Assembly: GCA_013375475.1 (NCBI GenBank)
Contig: JABXKD010000007.1
Location: 1-64,000, forward strand
Direction of reading: 5' to 3'
DNA length: 64,000 nucleotides
From: Promethearchaeota archaeon
GTDB taxonomy: Archaea; Asgardarchaeota; Lokiarchaeia; Sigyniarchaeales; SOKP01
Part shown: piece by piece, positions 45,398-54,286 of the stretch
Layout of the letters: the number at the start of each line of letters is the position of its first letter
Position numbering within the stretch: position 1 is the first letter of the stretch
Program-made: the position numbers and the translations under genes
Notes under the pieces: model-generated
Databases searched by the model: none
What the model saw: the letters and a program-made list of their open reading frames with translations, nothing else
What the model was told of the DNA's origin: nothing

Positions 45398-47467
45398 TTA
45401 CCTTCTAAAATAAATTTTAGTTGAAAATTTTCTGAAAGGTATTGGTAATTTATATTTTGGAAAACTTTTTGTATCTTCTTCAAGCAATTCAATTAATTTT
45501 GATACTTTTATATTGTTTATTTGTTCAGCTGTTGATTTTTTGGGACCAAATGGTTGTCCTATTAATCTTTTACGAATAGAAATATTTTGTTCTTCTTCTT
45601 CATTCTTTCCAATTATAATTGTATAGGGAATCCACTCAATTTCAGATTGTCGGATTTTCTTCCCCAACTTTTCATCCCTATCGTCAAGATCTGCTCGAAA
45701 ACCTGATTTATTTATAATATCTAAAATTTTCTCTGCGTATTTATTTTGATCTTCACTAACAGTAATAATCCTAACTTGTATTGGTGACAACCAAGTTTTG
45801 AATCCAGGGACTGTTCTATCTTTATTTCGAATTGAAGATTCAATTAAACCCCATAAAACCCGCTCTAATCCTCCTGTTGGAGAATTATGAAGAATTATAG
45901 GGTGCTTTACTATTCCATCATTATCTTTAAATGATATATTATATTTTTGTCTCTCTACTCCATCATTATCAACCATTGACTCTAAAGAACTTTCAACATC
46001 TATTTGATTAGTAGCAAGAGTAGCACTTTTGTGTTGCGCTGAGAGCACATTTCTTTCAAATTTAAGAACGTAATAGTAATATCTATCTTCCCATAACTCT
46101 AATAAGGCAGGATTCTTCTCTGATTTAATTAAATTAATAATCCAATCTTTATTTTCCTTATAGAACGCTTGTGTTGCCCTAAATATAACAAAACTCTTTA
46201 TACCTAAATCTCTTTCAAGGTTTTTGATGAGCTCATATTGAAGGATAAACTCATTGATGGAAGATTTCAAATCTTTACAGAGTGTATGAAGATCAGGCAT
46301 AACAAACCCTCTTAATCTCCTCAGTCCAGATAATTCACCTTCCTGTTCTCTCCGAAAATCATATTGTTCGAATTCATATGCTCGTAATGGAAAATATTGT
46401 GGTTTCAAATTCATTTGAGAAAATAAATCAAAGAGTAGAAAATCACTCGCATATCTTAAAAGAAATCTATTTTTACCTGATTCTAACCAATAACTTCTTG
46501 CAGGAAACCGAGCGGTTTGAGCAGTTAATTTTTTATTTTTTACAGTATACATAATTGGAGTTTCTAATAAAATTGCTCCGTAATCGATTAATCTCTCTTC
46601 TATAAAGTTTTTAATTAAGTTTTTCATAATTACGCCTTTAGTATACCACCTAAAATTTCCAGCGTCAGTGTTAGGATCAAAATCAACTAATTCAAATTCT
46701 TTCATCACTTTTATGTGAGACGGTTCGATAGCTTTTTCCACTTTTCTAGAACCTAATTCTGACATTAAAAAGTGTTTAAAACCCTCATCTTCAATTGGTG
46801 AATCAATTTCAGGTAGAATTAGCTTGTTTTCCTTGTCGAATTTTAAATCAATTTCCTCTCCCTCTGTCGTAATGATTTTAAAGACAGAACTTTTTACTTG
46901 TTCTTCTGGTGTTATGGCTAATTTAACATCTCTATACATCTCAGCTACCTCGTGACCAATACAATTGATTTTAAAAGATTTATACCACCCAAATGGAGAA
47001 TAGCTTGCTTCTATACCCTTATCGTTTAAAATCTTAGCTATTTTGGGACAAACTTCCATAGCATTCATCTCATTACTAAGAAATTTACTTAAGTGTGCCC
47101 AAGGATATACTAATACTTTATCAACTCTATATATTGATCTGTCTTTTATTAATTCGAAGAATTTTCTTTGATGTCCTTTAATTTTGCCACTTTCAACTTT
47201 CTTATTATGTTCTCTTACCTCTTCGTTTTTCTGTCTAATATTTTCGGGGAAATTCGTTATTTGAAGTATAGCTTCTTCTATCACTTTAGCTCCCTGATTA
47301 GATATTAAATCTGTATCGTAAGAGTCTTGATCCTCTACGGATACATAAGCAACTAGAATTAACCCATCCATTTTAATTAAACTTTCTGGGAATTCTTGTG
47401 GATTACTCGTTGCTTCCTTATGTTTTGTAACTTCTACTCCTTCAGAGTGGATTAATAAAATTTTCAT
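45398..47467 (-). CDS. thrS: Threonyl-tRNA synthetase, archaeal type
   Basis: A class II synthetase of 689 aa. The N-terminal domain (1-145, MKILLIHSEGVEV) is the archaeal D-aminoacyl deacylase-like editing domain, the catalytic core has motif 2 RRLRGFVMPDLHTL and the Zn-ligand region, and the C-terminal anticodon-binding domain (about 570-670) follows. It is divergent from the translin gene and adjoins the HAD hydrolase with no gap. Confidence 0.96.
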   Translation of the reverse strand: MKILLIHSEGVEVTKHKEATSNPQEFPESLIKMDGLILVAYVSVEDQDSYDTDLISNQGAKVIEEAILQITNFPENIRQKNEEVREHNKKVESGKIKGHQRKFFELIKDRSIYRVDKVLVYPWAHLSKFLSNEMNAMEVCPKIAKILNDKGIEASYSPFGWYKSFKINCIGHEVAEMYRDVKLAITPEEQVKSSVFKIITTEGEEIDLKFDKENKLILPEIDSPIEDEGFKHFLMSELGSRKVEKAIEPSHIKVMKEFELVDFDPNTDAGNFRWYTKGVIMKNLIKNFIEERLIDYGAILLETPIMYTVKNKKLTAQTARFPARSYWLESGKNRFLLRYASDFLLFDLFSQMNLKPQYFPLRAYEFEQYDFRREQEGELSGLRRLRGFVMPDLHTLCKDLKSSINEFILQYELIKNLERDLGIKSFVIFRATQAFYKENKDWIINLIKSEKNPALLELWEDRYYYYVLKFERNVLSAQHKSATLATNQIDVESSLESMVDNDGVERQKYNISFKDNDGIVKHPIILHNSPTGGLERVLWGLIESSIRNKDRTVPGFKTWLSPIQVRIITVSEDQNKYAEKILDIINKSGFRADLDDRDEKLGKKIRQSEIEWIPYTIIIGKNEEEEQNISIRKRLIGQPFGPKKSTAEQINNIKVSKLIELLEEDTKSFPKYKLPIPFRKFSTKIYFRR

Positions 47468-47557
47468 ACTATTTTCAACTTTTTATTTTTCTAAATGTTA
47501 TCTAATAAAAAATCCTGATAATTAAATATATTATTACTAAAATATTTATTTATAAGA

Positions 47558-48181
47558 ATGAGGCTTAATAAGATTTTTTCGGAATTATCTGAAACTTTAG
47601 ATAAGTTAGATCAAGATCGAGAGAAAATCTTGAAATTATCTCGTATGATAATAAGGGATTGTAGCATTGCGATTAAAAATATTCATCGAAAGGATTTTGA
47701 TCAATATCACCAAAAACTCCAAAATGTTAAAAAATCCCATAACGAACTGCTAGACTTGGTAAATAACAATCCTGGGGTATTTTTAAAGCATTTAAAGACT
47801 CCAGAACAGGAATATGCTGAAGCTGTAGCGTTTTATTCCATTATATCAAAAGAATCTTTACCCTTACCTAGCGAACTAAATATTATGCCTTTAAATTATG
47901 CACTCGGTCTTGCTGATGTAATTGGGGAATTAAGAAGATATGCTTTAGATAATATTAGGAATTCCATCGTAAAGGATTTAAACTATATTTTAGAAAATAT
48001 GGACGACATTTACACTCATTTATTTTCAATGGATTATCCTTCTGGATTGACTCAAGATTTAAGACATAAAACTGATCAAGCGAGATCTATCATTGAAAAA
48101 ACTAGAGGGGATGTTTCAATATCACTTCAAATGAGCGATTTGAAAAAATGCATGCAAGAAAGCGAAAAAAAACAACCTTAA
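47558..48181 (+). CDS. Translin-family protein
   Basis: A 207-residue all-helical protein with the translin signature PLNYALGLADVIGELRRYALDNI, the EYAEA helix and YPSGLTQDLRHKTDQARSIIEKTRGDV. Archaeal translins assemble into octamers that bind RNA or single-stranded DNA; some relatives have nuclease activity (TRAX-type Asp/Glu residues), which I cannot confirm here. The RibL gene follows 37 bp downstream. Confidence 0.9.
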   Translation: MRLNKIFSELSETLDKLDQDREKILKLSRMIIRDCSIAIKNIHRKDFDQYHQKLQNVKKSHNELLDLVNNNPGVFLKHLKTPEQEYAEAVAFYSIISKESLPLPSELNIMPLNYALGLADVIGELRRYALDNIRNSIVKDLNYILENMDDIYTHLFSMDYPSGLTQDLRHKTDQARSIIEKTRGDVSISLQMSDLKKCMQESEKKQP

Positions 48182-48218
48182 GTATATTGAATAGATTAAA
48201 GAGAGCTGACAAAAAATA

Positions 48219-48665
48219 ATAAAGAAAGTACTGATTGCGGGTACGTTTGATCTTATCCACCCCGGGCATATATATCTAATAAATGAGGCTGCTAAAATGG
48301 GTGAGGTTTATGTAATTGTAGCAACAGATAAGAACCGAAGGTTATATTCTGGGGAAGCTCCAATTATTCCCGAAAACCAGAGATTAGAAGTGATTAAAAG
48401 TCTTAAAAATGTCAAGGAAGCTAGATTGGGAAGATCTGATAATGATACACTTACAACAGTTGAAGAAATAAATCCGGATATAATCCTTTTAGGACCAGAT
48501 CAAAAATATAATGGAAAAACACTAAAACTTGGCTTGGAAGAAAAAGGTCTGAACAAAATAATAGTAAAAAGGCTAGATACATACTACGATAAATATGAAC
48601 TTCACTCCTCTAGCCTTATAAAAAAAAAAATAATAAGCCAAAATAACAAAAAGTTAAAACAGTGA
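48219..48665 (+). CDS. ribL: FAD synthetase (RibL-like), ATA start
   Basis: An FMN adenylyltransferase-type nucleotidyltransferase. The track's ATG 48297 would delete the active site. In-frame sequence upstream reads KKVLIAGTFDLIHPGHIYLI, the H-x-G-H motif of this family, and begins from ATA at 48219 (or the adjacent 48216). No ATG, GTG or TTG exists between there and the upstream stop. The predicted protein is 148 aa with GTFDLIHPGH near the N-terminus and ending at SLIKKKIISQNNKK. It is followed by ribK five bases later. Confidence 0.85.
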   Translation: MKKVLIAGTFDLIHPGHIYLINEAAKMGEVYVIVATDKNRRLYSGEAPIIPENQRLEVIKSLKNVKEARLGRSDNDTLTTVEEINPDIILLGPDQKYNGKTLKLGLEEKGLNKIIVKRLDTYYDKYELHSSSLIKKKIISQNNKKLKQ

Positions 48666-48669
48666 TTTA

Positions 48670-49383
48670 ATGAGCAAAGAAGGAGAGATTTCACCTGAAA
48701 ACTACGCTAATTGGTTTGCACTTTATCAACTTTGTAAACATATAGAACACCGCCAAACAATCAATATAAGCAGTGTAGAATTCGGAAAGCTTCTTAATCT
48801 AAGTCAACAAACTGCTTCAAGGAGAATCAACGATCTCATAGAATTAAAATGGATTAAAAGAAAAATTGAGAATAAAATCCAAAAAATCGTTTTAACTAAA
48901 GAAGGCAGTGATGTAATGCTTCTAATGTATAAAAATTTAAAGAACATTCTGGAGAGTATTGTTATATTAGGGACGGTACAGAACGGAATGAAAGAAGGAG
49001 CTTATTATGTGTCAATTAAAGGGTATTATGATCAATTCCAAGAGAAATTGGGATTTTTACCCTATAAAGGAACTTTGAATTTGGAGTTAAATAGCACAAA
49101 TATAAATTTATTACGAGAGAAGCTAAATAATCTAAAACCTGTTGTTATCGCGGGGTTCCAAGACGATAATTCAGAACGAACTTATGGTGTTGTTTATTGT
49201 TATGATTGTTTAATCTCACGGATAGATAATCCTGAAGAAAAAATTAACGCCGCGATACTTGATATTAAAAGAACTCATCACAAAAAAAATATAATTGAGA
49301 TTTTAGCTGAGCCTTATTTAAGAGATTATTTCAATTTAAAAGATGGAGATAAATTAATTATTGAGCTAAAAATAAATAGATGA
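48670..49383 (+). CDS. ribK: CTP-dependent riboflavin kinase with N-terminal wHTH
   Basis: The N-terminal domain (1-90, VEFGKLLNLSQQTASRRINDLIEL) is a winged helix and the C-terminal domain (about 100-235) matches archaeal RibK: GMKEGAYYVSIKGYYDQFQEKLG, PYKGTLNLELN and a DGDKLIIEL ending. It phosphorylates riboflavin to FMN using CTP. The wHTH may autoregulate in response to flavins, as suggested for RibR-type fusions. Four bases separate it from ribL, giving the riboflavin to FMN to FAD pair. Confidence 0.92.
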   Translation: MSKEGEISPENYANWFALYQLCKHIEHRQTINISSVEFGKLLNLSQQTASRRINDLIELKWIKRKIENKIQKIVLTKEGSDVMLLMYKNLKNILESIVILGTVQNGMKEGAYYVSIKGYYDQFQEKLGFLPYKGTLNLELNSTNINLLREKLNNLKPVVIAGFQDDNSERTYGVVYCYDCLISRIDNPEEKINAAILDIKRTHHKKNIIEILAEPYLRDYFNLKDGDKLIIELKINR

Positions 49384-49388
49384 ATACG

Positions 49389-50012
49389 CTAATTTTCTTT
49401 CTCGTATGCTTTCAATAATTTTGCTATTTTAAAATATCTGAAAATTGCTGTAGCTAACACTAGGAGCATAAAAATAAATAAAAATTCGTTGAAGTATTCA
49501 TAAAAATTTGCAAATATCATCGTAATAACTAAATAAAATAACCTTTCAGAACGAGCCATTAAACCAAAATCAAAATCTCCCTTAAAGAAAACCTCTGCTC
49601 TTGATCTTAAATAACTAATCATTATCGAACCAAAAAAAGATATGAAAATAATGAATTTCATATCAATAATCCCCCATAATAAGCTATTCCAACTGTATAT
49701 TAATAGCGCAAAGAAAATTACAAACTCGCTCATTCTATCCATTACTGAATCAAAAAAACCTCCAAATAATGTTGTTCTTTCCTTTATTCTTGCGATTGCT
49801 CCATCTACTCCATCAAGAAAACCAGTTATGAAGACGAAGATTGAGAATAGAAATAAATTAGAAAAACAAACAAGTGCAACAAAACTTAAAATAGAAAAAC
49901 AAAACATTATAAAAGTAGCCAGATTTGGAGTTACGCCGATTTTACTTAAAATCCTAGCTACTGATTTGACTAGTGGTTTGAAAATTCTACGAAGTCTAAA
50001 TTTTGAAGCCAT
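49389..50012 (-). CDS. CDP-alcohol phosphatidyltransferase (archaetidyl-inositol-phosphate synthase-like)
   Basis: A membrane enzyme of 207 aa with the full catalytic motif D67-x2-D70-G71-x2-A-R-x8-G84-x3-D88-x3-D92 (DGVDGAIARIKERTTLFGGF). It joins a CDP-activated archaeal lipid to a sugar alcohol or inositol phosphate. The archaetidyl-inositol-phosphate synthase group is the usual archaeal match; the acceptor is not proved. Six hydrophobic segments are visible. It is convergent with ribK, five bases apart. Confidence 0.88.
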   Translation of the reverse strand: MASKFRLRRIFKPLVKSVARILSKIGVTPNLATFIMFCFSILSFVALVCFSNLFLFSIFVFITGFLDGVDGAIARIKERTTLFGGFFDSVMDRMSEFVIFFALLIYSWNSLLWGIIDMKFIIFISFFGSIMISYLRSRAEVFFKGDFDFGLMARSERLFYLVITMIFANFYEYFNEFLFIFMLLVLATAIFRYFKIAKLLKAYEKEN

Positions 50013-50113
50013 AACTTTTATAATCCCTTTAATCTATGGTTATTTCTAATAAATCTTTAATTTTAAATTTCATTATAAAATTATACAAGAAAAAATAAGT
50101 TGTGTGAATTTTA

Positions 50114-50419
50114 TTGAAATTACGGCTTGTACTGAAAACTTCAACCAAAAAGGAAAAAGATGTGTCTATCAAATTCAATATTGCTCCAAGTAAACATTAT
50201 GGATTTATAAATTTCATCAATCTAGCTTTAGAGCAAGGTAAACCTGTTACAATATCTTTTGAAAAAATAAGTAAATTGGGAGAAAAAGAAGAGAGTAAAG
50301 TTGTTGGAACCTTCAAATTCGAGGGAAAAGATGTAGCAGGATTAAGACAATTGGAAGAAAAAGTCAAAGATAAAGAAAAACGAAGAAAAAAACAACACCA
50401 AAAAAGAGTTCAAGGATAA
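50114..50419 (+). CDS. Hypothetical 101-aa basic protein
   Basis: No family recognised. The predicted fold starts with beta strands (KLRLVLKTS, VSIKFNIA) and ends in a lysine/arginine-rich helical tail (KVKDKEKRRKKQHQKRVQG), suggesting nucleic-acid or ribosome association. It begins at TTG and lies 14 bp before the extended reading frame of the GHMP kinase gene. Confidence 0.6.
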   Translation: MKLRLVLKTSTKKEKDVSIKFNIAPSKHYGFINFINLALEQGKPVTISFEKISKLGEKEESKVVGTFKFEGKDVAGLRQLEEKVKDKEKRRKKQHQKRVQG

Positions 50420-50508
50420 CTATCTAATTTTATATGAAATTATTGTTAGTTTTATGTTTATTTAAATTATCTTATTCAAAGTTAGTTAAAATCGCGTTTA
50501 TCTTAAAA

Positions 50509-51459
50509 ATGAAAGAAGAAATTTATCTTAAAATTCCAGGACGCATTTGTATTATCGGAGATAAAGTGGATTTACTAGGAAAACCAGTTATAGCTATGGC
50601 TATTAACCTCATGATGAAGTTTTACTACAAATCGCGAAATGATGACACGATAGAATTCTATAGTCGTAATACGAATGAGAGAGTAAAATTTAATTTAAAG
50701 GATATCCCTCCAAGAAATATTGATTTAGCCTACTGGAGCGTTTTGTATGAGAGGTTAAAAGAAAAAATAACCCACGGATTCTATCTTGAAGTTGAATCCG
50801 ATATTCCTATTGGTGTGGGGCTATCTACATCTGCAGCAATATCGGTTGGATTTCTCAAAATTATGAGCGAAGCTTTTTCTTTACATTTTAGCGAAAATGA
50901 ACTTGCTGAACTTGCGTATTTAGGAGAAAACAACGATTTAGGGATACAATGCGGGAGAATGGATCAATATAGCATTGCCCACGGAGGTATAACATTTATT
51001 CGCACTAACGAAGCTCCTGAAGTTGAGCAACTAGAAGTTAATTATCTTCCTATTGTTGTAGGAGATTCGATGGAGGAAAGAAAAGCAGCATCAGTATTAA
51101 ATCGGATTAAAAAAAACATCAAAGAGGGAGATGTTAAAACGTTAAAAGCATTCAAAGTGATTGAAGAATGTGTGTATCAAGGAAAAGTAGCTCTCTTGAC
51201 TAAAGATTTTAAAAAACTTGGAGAACTAATGGATACACAACAAAAGCAGGAAATAATACTAGGCGCTGCAACCGATAAAATCCTAAAACTTTGCTTAGCT
51301 TCTAAAAGTGCTGGTGCTCTTGGGGCAAAACAAATGGGTGCCGGGGGCGGAGGTTGCATGCTCGCGATTGCTCCTGGAAAAGAAAAAGAAGTTGCTCGAG
51401 CTATTGAAGATGCAGGTGGCCGAGCTTGGATTTTTGACATTTTTCGTTATAATTCTTAA
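50509..51459 (+). CDS. GHMP kinase 1 (galactokinase/mevalonate kinase-like)
   Basis: A GHMP-fold small-molecule kinase. PGRICIIGDKVDLLGKPVI is the N-terminal motif, GVGLSTSAAISV the glycine/serine-rich ATP loop and LGAKQMGAGGGGCMLAIAP the third motif. The track's ORF opens at 50434, but the conserved domain begins at ATG 50509, the better start. The substrate is a sugar or isoprenoid precursor. The 3' end overlaps the longin-wHTH gene by 4 bp in convergent orientation. Confidence 0.85.
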   Translation: MKEEIYLKIPGRICIIGDKVDLLGKPVIAMAINLMMKFYYKSRNDDTIEFYSRNTNERVKFNLKDIPPRNIDLAYWSVLYERLKEKITHGFYLEVESDIPIGVGLSTSAAISVGFLKIMSEAFSLHFSENELAELAYLGENNDLGIQCGRMDQYSIAHGGITFIRTNEAPEVEQLEVNYLPIVVGDSMEERKAASVLNRIKKNIKEGDVKTLKAFKVIEECVYQGKVALLTKDFKKLGELMDTQQKQEIILGAATDKILKLCLASKSAGALGAKQMGAGGGGCMLAIAPGKEKEVARAIEDAGGRAWIFDIFRYNS

Positions 51460-52205
51460 GCCAAGTTCACAAACCCAAATTTTACGAGGTTTTTGCATAT
51501 ATTATATACTTGTTCGTGCTTTAAATCCAAACTTTCCGTAATCTGCCTAATGGATTTCTTCCCATCAATTTGATAAAAGACTTTATGTGAAGTTTCTCCC
51601 GTTAGAAAAGTTTTTGGATTAACTTTCTTAAGAGAAGTGAAATGTGGGATTTGATTACAATAATTTGGTAAGTTAGGTGGAGGATCTAACTTACTTTTTA
51701 GCGTTAATAAATTAGTTTCTTCATTAATTTTTTCTTCTACACACTTAAATAATGCCACGACTCGTTCCTTAAAACCTGTATCACTCTCTTTTAATTCTTC
51801 CTCTACAAAGGCTGTTAAAATATCATTAAAAGAGTTAAATGCACCAATGTTGCCTTTCCAATTTACTATATCATCGATACTAAATTTCTGTAAAAAAGTA
51901 CGAGAAAGTTTTCTTAAAATCCTTAGAATATTAACCGGTTTAGATTTATCGTCGTAAGTGGCAATATAAATTAAATTAGGAATACTTGTATCCTTTAAAA
52001 AAGATAATTTTAAATCATTGTTAGATAATTTCAATTCACAAATCGATCCTAAATCTTCAAATGAGTCAGAAAACGAATTAAGAGCAGAAAAAAATCCGGA
52101 GACCATTATCAATGAATCTGCTTCTGAAAAAATGTTTTTAGCTACAGAAAAATTCTTAAATAATAAAGGTAAGCCGTCTTTTATTATCAGGAAATCATGG
52201 ATCAT
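51456..52205 (-). CDS. Longin/roadblock-like domain fused to winged helix
   Basis: 249 residues. The N-terminal part (1-115) shows HDFLIIKDGLPLLFKNF, LIMVSGFFSALNSFSDSFED and LIYIATYDD, the strand-helix-strand order of Asgard longin-like domains, in the same pattern as the C-terminus of the protein at 10-1389. The C-terminal part (about 190-249, IDGKKSIRQITESLDLKHEQVYNICKNLVKFGFV) is a wHTH-like domain. Longin domains bind small GTPases or each other; combined with a wHTH this may be a transcription-linked or GTPase-linked regulator. Soluble; no membrane segment. Confidence 0.7.
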   Translation of the reverse strand: MIHDFLIIKDGLPLLFKNFSVAKNIFSEADSLIMVSGFFSALNSFSDSFEDLGSICELKLSNNDLKLSFLKDTSIPNLIYIATYDDKSKPVNILRILRKLSRTFLQKFSIDDIVNWKGNIGAFNSFNDILTAFVEEELKESDTGFKERVVALFKCVEEKINEETNLLTLKSKLDPPPNLPNYCNQIPHFTSLKKVNPKTFLTGETSHKVFYQIDGKKSIRQITESLDLKHEQVYNICKNLVKFGFVNLA

Positions 52206-52373
52206 TGATTAAACTCATCAAACATTATTTAGATAATCATATAATTTTCAAATAGAAACATAAATTAATGCATCAATAAAACCTAACTACCAAAAAAGAA
52301 AAAAAAAAGTAATATCCTTGTATTATCGTAATAATACTTTGAATTCTTTTTATTAATAAAACTTCAAGAAAAA

Positions 52374-53477
52374 ATGATAAAGATAAAGTCTCCGGGAAGA
52401 ATATGTCTCTTCGGTGAGCATCAGGACTATTTAAACTATCCGATCATCTCTATGGCGATATCTAAATATATATATTTACAAGCAGAAAGAATTTCAGAAC
52501 CGAAATTTCTAATTAATCAACCAGATATAGATTCTTATATAGAAATTCCGCTGAATAGAGGAGAATTAGAATATAAATCTAATCGTGACTATCTAGAAAG
52601 TGGTTACAATCAGTTTATCCGGAGAAACTGTAAGTTTAAAAAAGGGTATAAAATTAAAATCACTGGCGACATACCAATAAACGCTGGTGTTGCAAGTTCT
52701 TCAGCGTTAGTTATTGCGTGGTTGTATTTTTTAAATTTAATAAGTGGAAAAGAATTAGACTCATTTCAAGTAGCTTTAGAAGGTTACAATACCGAAGTAA
52801 AAGAATTTAAGGAAGGAGGTGGTATGATGGATCATTTCACATCTGTTTTCGGATCCCTCATCTTTTTAAAACCTGAAATCCCAAAACCTAACTTGTTTGT
52901 ATACAACTTACTTTTAGACGGATTTGTATTAGGAAACTCCAAGGAAAAAAAAGCGACTGTTGATGATTTAATAAAAACGAAAAATGCTACATTAAAAGCG
53001 TTTAAGTTGATAAAAGAAATTATGCCCGATTTTAATCAATTTCACACAAAATTAGAAGATATTGAACCATACTTGACTAATTTAAAAAAAGAATATAGCC
53101 AAAAGATTGTAGGAAATATTATTAATAGAGATATCACTTTTAATGCAAAACAATTAATCGATAAACAACAGATATCAATATCTACAAAAAAGAGCATGCG
53201 TGTCGATAACGATTTCTATCAAGAACTAGGGAATCTATTAAATCTTCACCAACAACAATTAAATGAAAACATTCAGATTTCTACTGATAAAATTAATAAA
53301 ATAATCAAAAATTGTCTAAAACACGGAGCTTTAGGTGGTAAAATTAATGGCTCAGGATTTGGAGGAACAATGTTTGCTCTTTTACCCAATAATGAACAGT
53401 TAATTAAGAACGCAATTGAGGAAGAAGGTGGAGAAGGTTTTATCTTAAAAACTAGTAGTGGAGTTGAAGAATATTGA
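52374..53477 (+). CDS. GHMP kinase 2 (galactokinase-like)
   Basis: A 367-residue sugar kinase: SPGRICLFGEHQDYLNYPII at the N-terminus is close to the galactokinase signature GEHTDY, VASSSALVI is the ATP loop, and KINGSGFGGTMFAL the third motif. Probably makes a sugar-1-phosphate such as galactose- or fucose/heptose-1-P. Its 3' end overlaps the nucleotidyltransferase gene by 4 bp, which would then make the NDP-sugar. Confidence 0.85.
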   Translation: MIKIKSPGRICLFGEHQDYLNYPIISMAISKYIYLQAERISEPKFLINQPDIDSYIEIPLNRGELEYKSNRDYLESGYNQFIRRNCKFKKGYKIKITGDIPINAGVASSSALVIAWLYFLNLISGKELDSFQVALEGYNTEVKEFKEGGGMMDHFTSVFGSLIFLKPEIPKPNLFVYNLLLDGFVLGNSKEKKATVDDLIKTKNATLKAFKLIKEIMPDFNQFHTKLEDIEPYLTNLKKEYSQKIVGNIINRDITFNAKQLIDKQQISISTKKSMRVDNDFYQELGNLLNLHQQQLNENIQISTDKINKIIKNCLKHGALGGKINGSGFGGTMFALLPNNEQLIKNAIEEEGGEGFILKTSSGVEEY

Positions 53478-54217
53478 AAGCTGTAATTTTATGTGCTGGT
53501 TTTGGTAAGAGGTTAAAACCCTATACTGATAAAATCCAAAAAACCATGCTACGAGTTCATGGTAAACCTTTTTTAGAATATATAATAAATGGAATGAGTT
53601 ATGCAGGTTTTCGAGATATAATTTTGGTTGTAGGATATCTTAAAGAGCAAATTATGGATTACTTTAAAACTGGTACTAAATGGAATGTAAAAATTGAATA
53701 TATAGAACAAAAAGAATTAAACGGAACAGGAGGGGCTCTATTACTTTGTGAAAAATTCATTTTTGATAATCATTTTTTTCTAACTTGGGGAGATACCTTA
53801 GTTCCTTACGAAATTTATAAAACCGTGTATGATACGTACCAAAATGAGAATAATGATTTCATTTTAGTAGCAAATTACACAGAGGATCCTTACTTGGGAG
53901 CAGCAATTTATTGCGATGATTATTTTTTGAAAGATATAATCGAAAAACCCCCACGAGGGACTTCAAAAACCAATTTAAACAATTGTGGGGTCTTTATTTT
54001 TTCTAAGGAAATTTTTGGCGTATTAAAAACTCTTATACCTTCTAAAAGAGGTGAAATAGAAGTACCTGAAGCTCTACTAAATGGGATAAAAGAACGAAAT
54101 TGGAAAATTAGAATAATTAAGATGGATAAAAATCAATTTAAAGGAGATATTGGCGCAAAAAAAAAATATGAACAATTAAAAAACGATTCATCATGGCTCC
54201 AACTATTAAAAATTTAA
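53474..54217 (+). CDS. Sugar-1-phosphate nucleotidyltransferase
   Basis: A 247-residue NDP-sugar pyrophosphorylase: AVILCAGFGKRLKPYTDKIQK, the FLEYIINGMSYAG helix, TWGDTLVPYEI and IEKPP. It begins with TTG inside the end of the GHMP kinase gene (4-bp overlap), so kinase and nucleotidyltransferase are coupled. NDP-sugar identity is unknown; mannose/heptose or galactose types are candidates. It is shorter than the paralogue at 26932 and lacks its C-terminal half extension. Confidence 0.85.
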   Translation: MKAVILCAGFGKRLKPYTDKIQKTMLRVHGKPFLEYIINGMSYAGFRDIILVVGYLKEQIMDYFKTGTKWNVKIEYIEQKELNGTGGALLLCEKFIFDNHFFLTWGDTLVPYEIYKTVYDTYQNENNDFILVANYTEDPYLGAAIYCDDYFLKDIIEKPPRGTSKTNLNNCGVFIFSKEIFGVLKTLIPSKRGEIEVPEALLNGIKERNWKIRIIKMDKNQFKGDIGAKKKYEQLKNDSSWLQLLKI

Positions 54218-54286
54218 ATAGATAAAAAGCAAAATTAATTACATAGCAAGAGATTTAAGAAATTATAATTTAATAGTAAATCAAAA

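Noticed and set aside
48297-48665. ORF track start of ribL at ATG 48297
   Set aside because: It would remove the HxGH active-site motif, which is encoded directly upstream in the same frame.
51295-51541. ORFs overlapping the GHMP kinase and longin gene ends
   Set aside because: They are shadows in other frames across two well-supported genes.
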